Shown here piece after piece: positions 43,012 through 49,584 of a stretch of 64,000 bases of DNA. The DNA comes from Verrucomicrobiaceae bacterium (GTDB lineage Bacteria; Verrucomicrobiota; Verrucomicrobiia; Verrucomicrobiales; Verrucomicrobiaceae), in NCBI GenBank assembly GCA_947458455.1, contig CANGYJ010000013.1:1-64000 (forward strand), read 5' to 3'. The notes under the pieces were generated by a model. It searched no databases and was not told the origin of the DNA. It worked only from the letters and a program-made list of their open reading frames with translations. The translations under genes and the position numbers were made by a program. Positions within the stretch are counted from its first letter, which is position 1, and the number at the start of each line of letters is the position of its first letter.

Positions 43012-43884
43012 TCAATTTCCACCGCCTTGAGGAGGTCCACCACCTTCGCGGTTTCCGCCACCGCCACCGTCGCCTCGACCACCACCGCCTCCATTACCAC
43101 GACCACCGCCGCCGCCTGCTGCACTGGGTGTGTTTGTTGAATTCGAGGCGCTTGTTGAACCCGTCGTGCTTCGTGGTGCTTGGCCTGCGGTGATGGTGAT
43201 GACTGGCACGCCAAAGACCATGCGGATGGGCAGCGTGCGGTTTTTGAGGGTGAGGCTGCCCTCGATGAGATCAGGCCACTCCGTCTTGCTCCATTCCTCA
43301 TACCACGTTTTGTCCTTCTCGACGTAAAAGCGCCATTTGAAGGCGATCACATCCGGCAGCAGCGGCATCCAGTAGCGACCCTCTTCGTCGGGGGCGTAGA
43401 TGCCGGTGGTCTCCTGGCGGATGCCGTTTTGCGGATCGTTCTCCGGGATCAAATCCTCGCGGGAGAGGCTGAGGTAGTGAATGGGCATGCCGGCCTCGTC
43501 GGCGACCTCGTCCGGGTGCGGGCGGAGGCGCAGGATGGTATCCTTGAAGGTGATGGGATGCGCTCCGGCGGGAAAACAATCCGGCGAGCCCGCGATGGTC
43601 AGCTCCTGGATCACTGGCTCGGTCGTTTGAACCAGTTTGAGCGACAGCGTGGCCGTGGCTGGCAGCGAGGCAAAGGCGCGACGGCTTAATTCGATGAAGC
43701 GATTCACCGAATCACTCTCCCGCTGCGTCCGCTCGATCTCCGCTGCGGATTGCACTGAGCCACGGATGATCGCAAACAGCGTCACTGTGATCATCGACAG
43801 CAGCGTGATGCCGATGACGACCTCGATGAGCGTGAAGGCGTGCGCCCCCCGCCGCGCTTTATTGCTGGGCGGGTTTGTGAACAT
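43012..43884 (-). CDS. gspJ: Type II secretion minor pseudopilin GspJ
   Basis: About 290 residues from the ATG at 43884; a start at 43917 adds 11 residues. The prepilin signal HAFTLIEVVIGITLLSMITV has Glu at +5 and Ala before the cleavage site. GspJ-like beta strands follow (GRYWMPLLPDVIAFKWRFYV). The C-terminus is a Gly/Arg-rich tail (GGGGGRGNGGGGGRGDGG), not usual for GspJ. It overlaps gspI by 26 bp. Confidence 0.85.
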   Translation of the reverse strand: MFTNPPSNKARRGAHAFTLIEVVIGITLLSMITVTLFAIIRGSVQSAAEIERTQRESDSVNRFIELSRRAFASLPATATLSLKLVQTTEPVIQELTIAGSPDCFPAGAHPITFKDTILRLRPHPDEVADEAGMPIHYLSLSREDLIPENDPQNGIRQETTGIYAPDEEGRYWMPLLPDVIAFKWRFYVEKDKTWYEEWSKTEWPDLIEGSLTLKNRTLPIRMVFGVPVITITAGQAPRSTTGSTSASNSTNTPSAAGGGGGRGNGGGGGRGDGGGGGNREGGGPPQGGGN

Positions 43885-44302
43885 AGACGCTGAGGGTGGC
43901 CTCCTCGGGGATGCCATTGAACTCGGAGGTGGCTTTGATGGTGACGTTGTAGAGATCCGGCAGCGTGCTGCCGTTCGTGGTGCGCAGGCTCACGGGCTCG
44001 GTGGAGCTCGTGTAGGTGATGCCGTAGGTCGTATCCATGGAGGAGGTGCTCATGTCCGTGAGCGGCTTCCGCCGGATTTCTTCGAAGAAGTTCCGCATGC
44101 CGATGCGGACGATTTGATCCCGCTTGAGCAGGTTGGCGGTATCGAGCGATTGATTGAGCGCTTTCGCCAGTCCGAGCACCGCGATGGAGAAAATGGTGAT
44201 CGCGAGCACGAGTTCGAACAGGATGTAGCCCCGTACACCGCCTCTCCGAGGCGGACGCTGGGATGATCCGCCTCGGAGAGGCGGTGTACATGAGGGCTTC
44301 AT
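43859..44302 (-). CDS. gspI: Type II secretion minor pseudopilin GspI
   Basis: 147 residues from the ATG at 44302, which overlaps the gspH stop by 4 bp. The mature helix starts after Gly: GYILFELVLAITIFSIAVLG, with Glu at +5. The leader before it (PLRGGSSQRPPRRGG) is encoded by a 57-bp palindrome with 23-bp perfect arms at 44233-44289. The rest is GspI-like (GLAKALNQSLDTANLL, FFEEIRRKPL). Minor pseudopilin I forms the tip complex with J and K. Confidence 0.82.
   Translation of the reverse strand: MKPSCTPPLRGGSSQRPPRRGGVRGYILFELVLAITIFSIAVLGLAKALNQSLDTANLLKRDQIVRIGMRNFFEEIRRKPLTDMSTSSMDTTYGITYTSSTEPVSLRTTNGSTLPDLYNVTIKATSEFNGIPEEATLSVYVHKPAQQ
44233..44289. repeat. 57-bp perfect palindrome encoding the GspI leader
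   Basis: Two 23-bp arms (44233-44255 and 44267-44289), perfect reverse complements, flank an 11-bp loop. Each arm is also self-complementary around CGCCTC...GAGGCG. It lies wholly in the gspI leader region between the start codon and the processing site, in frame. Confidence 0.95.
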
Positions 44303-44985
44303 CGTAGATCGACGGATTCTTTGACGATGTCGGCCGTGAGGGCGGCGAATTCGACATCGAAGGTGGAGCTGTCTCGCTCGACGTGGACCTTCAGCGGCTG
44401 GCAGACGCCGCTGGGCTGGAAGACCCACAGCTTCACCAAATCGCCCTCGAGGTAGGTGGTGTCGGTGTCGAACCAGAATTGCATCCCCAGCTTCATGTCC
44501 GGCGGAGCCTCGTAGTTCTGCGTCCAGTGCTCGTCATACTTCGGCGGAGGCGGTGCAAGGGTGAGCTGGGTGGTCTTCGTGACTCCGCCGCCGCTTTCGA
44601 GGTCGTTCTTCTCGATCTCCGGCTGCTCGGCGGGTGGGTTTTTGCTCGTTTCGATGAGTTCGATCAGCTCCGCCCGCGTGAGATAGGGATTCGAGTAACG
44701 TGAGGCTGTGAAGCCGGTGGCATGCAATGCCACCTGATAAGGCCTTTTCTCCGTCATCGCCCGCATGCGTGCCTCGCGAGCCAGTTTCACCAGGGCCGCC
44801 ACCGGTTCGCGGGCGATTCGCTCGTCGTTGAATCCCTTCAGCATCGGAATCGTCGCCGCCGCGAGCACCGCGACGATGGTGAGAGCGATGATGATTTCGA
44901 CGAGCGTGAATCCTGATTGAAATCCAAGTTGCCCGGTCTTGAGGCGCAGACCGGGTTTGGGACTGAATCTGGAATCAAGATTCAT
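44299..44985 (-). CDS. gspH: Type II secretion minor pseudopilin GspH
   Basis: 228 residues. A 25-residue leader is followed by SGFTLVEIIIALTIVAVLAA, with Gly before Phe and Glu at +5. The rest has GspH/FimT-like strands (REARMRAMTEKRPYQVALH) and an insertion rich in Pro and Glu. Part of the leader (PKPGLRLKTGQ) is encoded by a palindrome around 44932-44955. It lies 11 bp after gspG and overlaps gspI by 4 bp. Confidence 0.85.
   Translation of the reverse strand: MNLDSRFSPKPGLRLKTGQLGFQSGFTLVEIIIALTIVAVLAAATIPMLKGFNDERIAREPVAALVKLAREARMRAMTEKRPYQVALHATGFTASRYSNPYLTRAELIELIETSKNPPAEQPEIEKNDLESGGGVTKTTQLTLAPPPPKYDEHWTQNYEAPPDMKLGMQFWFDTDTTYLEGDLVKLWVFQPSGVCQPLKVHVERDSSTFDVEFAALTADIVKESVDLR
44915..44976. 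repeat. Palindrome in the GspH leader
   Basis: A perfect 8-bp stem (CCCGGTCT 44932-44939 / AGACCGGG 44948-44955) with an 8-bp loop has imperfect outer arms that both end in GATT-type sequence (44915 and 44976). It encodes the middle of the gspH leader. The central stem is certain; the outer arms are approximate. Confidence 0.65.
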
Positions 44986-44995
44986 AAATCAGGAA

Positions 44996-45457
44996 TTACT
45001 TGGCGGGTGCTCCACGCTTCCAATTGCCGAGATCGTCATCCGTGCCGTCTTTGCCATCGGGACCCATGGACCACACGTCGTAGTCGTCCTTCGATTTCTG
45101 GGCGGGGATGCGATACTTGTATTCCTGGCCCCAGGGGTCCTTCGGCATGTCCTTCATGAAGGCGCGGTAGTTTTCGGGGATGGGCTCGATGGTGGGTTTT
45201 TCGACGAGGGCCTTGATGCCCTGCTCGGTGGTGGGCTTGCGCAGGGCGCGGGACTCGTAGCTTTGCAGCGCGAGGCCGATGGCCTGGAGGTCGCTGTCCA
45301 CGCGGGTGTCCTTGGCGGAGTCGATCTGGCCTTTGAGGAGGTAAATCGAGCCGGAGGCGAGGATGGCGATGATCGTCAGGGTGATGACGATTTCGATCAG
45401 CGTGAAGGCGGGGGATTTATGATTTACGATTTTTGATTTATGATTTCGCATGTTCAT
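44996..45457 (-). CDS. gspG: Type II secretion major pseudopilin GspG
   Basis: 153 residues. PAFTLIEIVITLTIIAILAS is the prepilin helix with Glu at +5 and Ala before the site. GspG signatures follow: LQAIGLALQSYESRALRKPTTEQGIKALV, PKDPWGQEYKYRIP and a calcium-loop-like YDVWSMGPDGKDGTDDDLGNW. The leader MNMRNHKSKIVNHKS is encoded by five exact-period 7-bp repeats (45412-45446). It forms the shaft of the T2SS pseudopilus. It lies between gspF and gspH. Confidence 0.93.
   Translation of the reverse strand: MNMRNHKSKIVNHKSPAFTLIEIVITLTIIAILASGSIYLLKGQIDSAKDTRVDSDLQAIGLALQSYESRALRKPTTEQGIKALVEKPTIEPIPENYRAFMKDMPKDPWGQEYKYRIPAQKSKDDYDVWSMGPDGKDGTDDDLGNWKRGAPAK
45412..45446. repeat. Five-copy heptad array encoding the GspG leader
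   Basis: On the plus strand GATTT recurs at exactly 7-bp spacing at 45414, 45421, 45428, 45435 and 45442, with two variable bases between. On the coding strand the unit is AAATCNN. It ends a few bases before the processing-site codons. Confidence 0.92.
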
Positions 45458-45483
45458 GGCGGTTGGAGGGTGGTGAATAAATG

Positions 45484-45511
45484 GAAACTTGGAACCTGAA
45501 ACTTAAAACTA
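45484..45511. repeat. Heptad array at the gspF stop codon
   Basis: Units AAACTTG, GAACCTG, AAACTTA and AAACTAG lie in tandem in the 51-bp gap between gspF and gspG. The gspF stop (TAG on the minus strand, 45509-45511) is part of the last unit, so the array has probably replaced the original end of gspF. Confidence 0.75.
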
Positions 45512-46738
45512 GCTCCGGCGGATGCCGGTGACGCTTTGGGCGATGGCGGCGACGATGGAGTAGGCGACGGTGCCGACCATGATTGCCATGAAGACGAGGA
45601 TGATCGGGGTGATCATGGAGGTCATGCGCTTGATGCGGGTATCGAGCTCTTTGTCGTATCGCACAGCGCATTTCTCCATCGACTTGCCGAGCTGGCCGGT
45701 CTGCTCGCCCACGGCGATCATGTCGGAGAGCAGCAGCGGGAAATTGCCCACTTTTTTGAGCGAGGAGGAAAGTGGTGCGCCTTCCGAGACGAAGGTGGAG
45801 ACCTTCGCCAGCAGCGATTGGATGAAAACGTTCGCGGAGATCTTCGAGACGAGGCGCAGGCTGTTCATGAGCGGCACGCCGTTGGTCACGAGACTGCCCA
45901 AAGAGTGCGAAAACTGCGCGTAGAAGCGCATCGCGATGATCGGGCCAAACAGCGGCAGTTTCAGCCGGGTCTGATCCCACCACATCCGGCCCGCTGGCGA
46001 GCTGATGTAACCTCGGAAGAGCATGAACAAGGCCGTGATGGCGATGAGGATGATCCACCACCACGAGGCGAGGAAGTTGTTGAAGCTGATGAGCAACTGC
46101 GTGGCCGCCGGAAGCTGCTGGCCGTTCTTCGACATCAAATCCGTGATCTGCGGCACCATGAAGGTCATGAAGACCACCATCAGCACGATGCACGCACCGA
46201 TCAAAAAGGCCGGGTAGATCATCGCCGAAGTCACCTTGGATTGCAGGTCCGCCATGACTGCGAGGTTGTTCGCCAGCCTTCGCAGGATGCTCGGCAGCGA
46301 TCCGCTAACCTCACCTGCGGCGACGAGATTGCAGTATAACTCATCAAAGCTCGGCGAGGCCTTTTTCAGTGCCTTCGCCACGGTGGAGCCTTCGCGGATT
46401 TCGTGGCGTAGTATGCATGCCACTTGGCGCAGTGACTCGGCCTCCTGCCTCTCTTGCAGTACCCACAGCGCCTGCTCGATCTGCAAACCGCCATCGAGCA
46501 TGTCCGCCAGCTCCTCGGTGAACAAAATGAGCTGCGCCCGCTTTAGCTTCACCGGCCCGCTGGCCTCATCCGCTTTCTTTGCCTGCGCGGCGGCGGCTTT
46601 TTCATCCGGCATCACCTTCACGGGCGTTAGTGATTGTGATTCGAGCTGCCGGAAGGCCTCGGCCTTCGAGGTCACGGTCAATGAACCGGAAACAGTCTGT
46701 CCGGTGGCCGTGAGAGCGGTGTAAGTGAAGGCTGGCAC
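45509..46738 (-). CDS. gspF: Type II secretion inner-membrane platform protein GspF
   Basis: 409 residues. Two GspF domains: an N-terminal one (FTEELADMLDGGLQIEQAL, then FDELYCNLVAAGEVSG) and a C-terminal one (FSHSLGSLVTNGVPLMNSL, then LLLSDMIAVGEQTGQLGKSM). Three membrane segments are seen (AFLIGACIVLMVVFMTFMVP, WWIILIAITALFMLF, IILVFMAIMVGTVAYSIVAA). It couples the GspE ATPase to pseudopilin assembly. It is separated from gspE by a toxin-antitoxin pair. Confidence 0.93.
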   Translation of the reverse strand: MPAFTYTALTATGQTVSGSLTVTSKAEAFRQLESQSLTPVKVMPDEKAAAAQAKKADEASGPVKLKRAQLILFTEELADMLDGGLQIEQALWVLQERQEAESLRQVACILRHEIREGSTVAKALKKASPSFDELYCNLVAAGEVSGSLPSILRRLANNLAVMADLQSKVTSAMIYPAFLIGACIVLMVVFMTFMVPQITDLMSKNGQQLPAATQLLISFNNFLASWWWIILIAITALFMLFRGYISSPAGRMWWDQTRLKLPLFGPIIAMRFYAQFSHSLGSLVTNGVPLMNSLRLVSKISANVFIQSLLAKVSTFVSEGAPLSSSLKKVGNFPLLLSDMIAVGEQTGQLGKSMEKCAVRYDKELDTRIKRMTSMITPIILVFMAIMVGTVAYSIVAAIAQSVTGIRRS

Positions 46739-46743
46739 TTGGG

Positions 46744-47040
46744 TTATCGGGAGCTTAGTTCCTCGCGGAGGGCGGCAGGATCACGGCGGAGGTCTAGCAC
46801 GGCACAGACCTGGGTTGTGTCTTGCTGGGTGCGGAAATAGATACCGATGGGGAAGCGGCGCATTTGGATGAAACGAAAGCCTAAACGCTGACGGCGCGGT
46901 TCAGTTGCCTCTAAAAGTCGGGGAACTTCCTGACGAAAGTGCTGCAAGAAGTAGCCTCCGGCACCGGACTCGCATTTTTCGTAGAACCGGATGATGGCTC
47001 GAATGTCAGCCTGGGCGGCACGTTCGATGATTACTTGCAT
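46744..47040 (-). CDS. ParE/RelE-type toxin inserted in the gsp operon
   Basis: 98 residues from the ATG at 47040. The pattern VIIERAAQADIRAIIRFYEK, then RRLPIGIYFR-like (RRFPIGIYFRTQQDTTQVCA) and VLDLRRDP is that of the ParE/RelE toxin fold. It overlaps the antitoxin gene by 10 bp and stops 5 bp before gspF, so it is probably co-transcribed with the secretion genes. The target (gyrase for ParE, ribosomal mRNA for RelE) cannot be told from sequence. Confidence 0.85.
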   Translation of the reverse strand: MQVIIERAAQADIRAIIRFYEKCESGAGGYFLQHFRQEVPRLLEATEPRRQRLGFRFIQMRRFPIGIYFRTQQDTTQVCAVLDLRRDPAALREELSSR

Positions 47041-47273
47041 GCCAGCTCGGCCTGAAGTTCGTCCATCGCTTGATTGAAGTCCAACCACTCAGCTTCGCCT
47101 TTCTCAAGGCGCTCCATTCTTCCTCTCAGGATCGGCTCATGCCAGGCTGGGGATTCGATTTCACTGGAATGATCCTCGACGACCTCTTTCCAGAGAAACT
47201 GGAAGGCTTCCCACTTCTGGTCCGCCGTGAGCTGGGAGAGGAGGGCTGGTAGGTTAGCTGCGGTGAGAGTCAT
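47031..47273 (-). CDS. Addiction-module antitoxin
   Basis: 80 residues. LTAANLPALLSQLTADQKWE and a C-terminal WLDFNQAMDELQAEL match the small putative addiction-module component family that accompanies ParE-type toxins, with sequence EPILRGRMERLEKGEAEW in the middle. It precedes the toxin with a 10-bp overlap. The pair lies between gspE and gspF, breaking a normally tight gene order. Confidence 0.85.
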   Translation of the reverse strand: MTLTAANLPALLSQLTADQKWEAFQFLWKEVVEDHSSEIESPAWHEPILRGRMERLEKGEAEWLDFNQAMDELQAELACK

Positions 47274-47323
47274 GCTGGATAGTATTTACCTGTGAATCGG
47301 AATCCAGAAGGGTTTTTGCGGGG

Positions 47324-49015
47324 CTACTCACTCGCCGCCGTGACCGTGAGCACTTCTTCGAGTGTGGTGATGCCTTCGCTGGCTTTGCGGAAGCCGTATT
47401 GGCGCATGGGGATCATGCCGTCTTTGAGGGCCTGGGCTTTCAATTCGATGGTGTTGGCCCGCTTGTTGACTTTGTCCTGAATGGCTTCGGTCATGAGGCA
47501 GATTTCCATGATGGCGAGACGGCCGGTAAAGCCAGTGCCACGGCAGGCACGGCAGCCGACGGGCTTGTAGAAGGTGCGCTTGAACTCGTCAGGAATGCCG
47601 ATGTTCTTCAAATAGGCCTCTTCGTAATGTGCGGGCTGCTTGCAGGAGCCGCAGAGCGTGCGGACAAGGCGCTGCGCCTGGAAGGCCCGCACGCTGGAGG
47701 CGACCATGAAGGGCTCGATGCCCATATCGAGCAGGCGGGAGATGCCGCCGACAGCGTCATTCGTGTGGAGCGTGGAGAGCACCAAGTGACCGGTCAATGC
47801 ACCGCGAATGGCGATCTCGACCGTTTCCTGGTCGCGCATTTCACCCACCATGATGACGTTCGGGTCGCCACGGAGGATGCTGCGCAGGCCGGCGGCAAAG
47901 GTAAGATCAATTTCCGGCTTCACGGCGATCTGCACGACGCCGTCGAGCTTGTTTTCCACCGGGTCTTCGATGGTGACGATGCGGCGGTCCTTGGTGTTCA
48001 GCTCCTTGAGCAGGGTGTAGAGCGTGGTCGATTTACCACTGCCGGTGGGGCCGGTGACAAGGATGATGCCGTTCGGCGCGGCGATGAGTTTTCTCAAGGT
48101 GGCCTCGGTGTGCGGATCGAGGCCGATAGCGTTCATATCGAACTTTTTGCGAGTGAGCAGACGCAGCGCTACGGACTCGCCGTTCACGCTGGGAATGGTG
48201 GCCACACGCACGTCGATGGGGTCGCCGTCGAGTTCGAGGTTGATACGACCGTCCTGTGGCAGGCGGCGCTCGGCGATGTCGAGGTGCGCCATGATCTTGA
48301 GGCGCGAGACGAGCGAGTTTTGCAGCAGTCGCATGTTTGGCGGCACGGGGACTTCGAGCAGCTTGCCATCGACGCGGTAACGAATGCGCAGATCCTTCTC
48401 CAAAGGCTCCACATGGATGTCCGTGGCACGTTCCTTGAGCGCCTCGCGGAAGATTTGGTTCACAAAGTTGAGCACGGTGGCCTCTTCATCGGCCTCGTCG
48501 AGCACCGTGGTCTCTTGCTTGAGATCGTCGTTGTCGTCCCCGGCCTCGCGACCTTCCAGAAGCTCCTCGAAGTTCTCCGCGCCGACGCCGTAGCCCTGAT
48601 GCAGCGCTTCGAGGATGCGATGACGCGGGGCGATCTGCCAGTGGACTCGCTTGCGCAGCTCCTGGCCGACGGCCTGGCGGGCGGAGAGGTCAAAGGGGTT
48701 GTAGGTGATGAGCGTGGCCTCGGTGTTCGAGAGCTGAGTCGGGAAAACGCGATGTCGCAGGGCGATTTTGGCCGGAAAGCGGTTGTGGATGCCTTCGGGT
48801 GCATCGGCGGCTCCATTTTCATCAAACGGGATGCCCAGGCCGGTGGCCAGCTTTTCGAAAAAGCGGTCCTCATCGACCATGTTCGCATCCACGAGGGCAT
48901 CCATCAGCGGCTGGCGCTTGTCCGCGGCGATTTCGAGCGAGTGGCGGAGGCGTGTGGGCTCGGCACAACCGGCGGAGGCAGCGGTCTGGACGAGGACATC
49001 AATCAAAGTGGGCAT
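47324..49015 (-). CDS. gspE: Type II secretion ATPase GspE
   Basis: 563 residues from the ATG at 49015; an upstream start at 49111 is less likely. An N1E-like domain is followed by the secretion ATPase core: Walker A GPTGSGKSTT, Asp box IVTIEDPVENKL, Walker B PNVIMVGEMRDQET and His box LVLSTLHTNDA. The zinc-binding tetracysteine CGSCKQ...CRACRGTGFTGR is intact, the mark of GspE/PilB rather than PilT. It powers pseudopilus assembly. gspC, D, L and M are not in the window. Confidence 0.93.
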   Translation of the reverse strand: MPTLIDVLVQTAASAGCAEPTRLRHSLEIAADKRQPLMDALVDANMVDEDRFFEKLATGLGIPFDENGAADAPEGIHNRFPAKIALRHRVFPTQLSNTEATLITYNPFDLSARQAVGQELRKRVHWQIAPRHRILEALHQGYGVGAENFEELLEGREAGDDNDDLKQETTVLDEADEEATVLNFVNQIFREALKERATDIHVEPLEKDLRIRYRVDGKLLEVPVPPNMRLLQNSLVSRLKIMAHLDIAERRLPQDGRINLELDGDPIDVRVATIPSVNGESVALRLLTRKKFDMNAIGLDPHTEATLRKLIAAPNGIILVTGPTGSGKSTTLYTLLKELNTKDRRIVTIEDPVENKLDGVVQIAVKPEIDLTFAAGLRSILRGDPNVIMVGEMRDQETVEIAIRGALTGHLVLSTLHTNDAVGGISRLLDMGIEPFMVASSVRAFQAQRLVRTLCGSCKQPAHYEEAYLKNIGIPDEFKRTFYKPVGCRACRGTGFTGRLAIMEICLMTEAIQDKVNKRANTIELKAQALKDGMIPMRQYGFRKASEGITTLEEVLTVTAASE

Positions 49016-49240
49016 AAAGCGAAGGGCAGGGGGCCGGAGGAAGCCGCTGTGAAACGCGACCCGCGAGGGGAAGTTGCCCTTTAAACCGGCTTTTTCGCTT
49101 CGGGCGGTCACATTTTCGCCGGGCTACTCTCCAGCCTGGGATGCAAAGCATTGCCAGTGGCGACGAGACTTCGTATTCGCGGAGAGAATGCTTGCCAAAC
49201 CGGCGCGGCGGCGGCGTAATCTGCGCTCCCCATTTTTGCC

Positions 49241-49420
49241 ATGATCTCCCGTCTTGCTCTTCTTTCCCTTAGCTGCTGCGGCCTCGCTCTCGCCTCGCAG
49301 CCGAACTCCGTCGCCGATCTGCCGGATGCGAACCCATCTTTTTGGGGTGGCAGATGAACAGGGGTGCCGGGGGCTATGGGTCGTTTCGAGAACGATCTGG
49401 TAAGTTCGACCGCTTCTTTT
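49241..49420 (+). pseudogene. Remnant of a second PVC-type dehydrogenase gene
   Basis: From the ATG at 49241 a 38-residue frame reads ISRLALLSLSCCGLALASQP, then NSVADLPDANP, and stops at 49355-49357. The intact dehydrogenase at 53440 starts almost identically (LASQPTSLADLPDANP). Beyond the stop, GGGGCTATGGGTCGTTTCGAG resembles the intact gene's codons for GRLWVVSS. So this is the 5' end of a paralogue with an internal deletion, followed by nothing recognisable to 49584. Confidence 0.8.
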
Positions 49421-49584
49421 GACGTGCAAGAACAGTGATAGGAACGCAGGCGAACATATGATTCTGCTCAGTGGCTTCAGCACAGAGGAAACGTTCCAAG
49501 TGTGATAAATGGCCTGCCAATCAGTTCGGTTGCTCCGTTGCTAGACGTTTTGCTACACCTCGTCATGATTCAATCAACTTAGTC

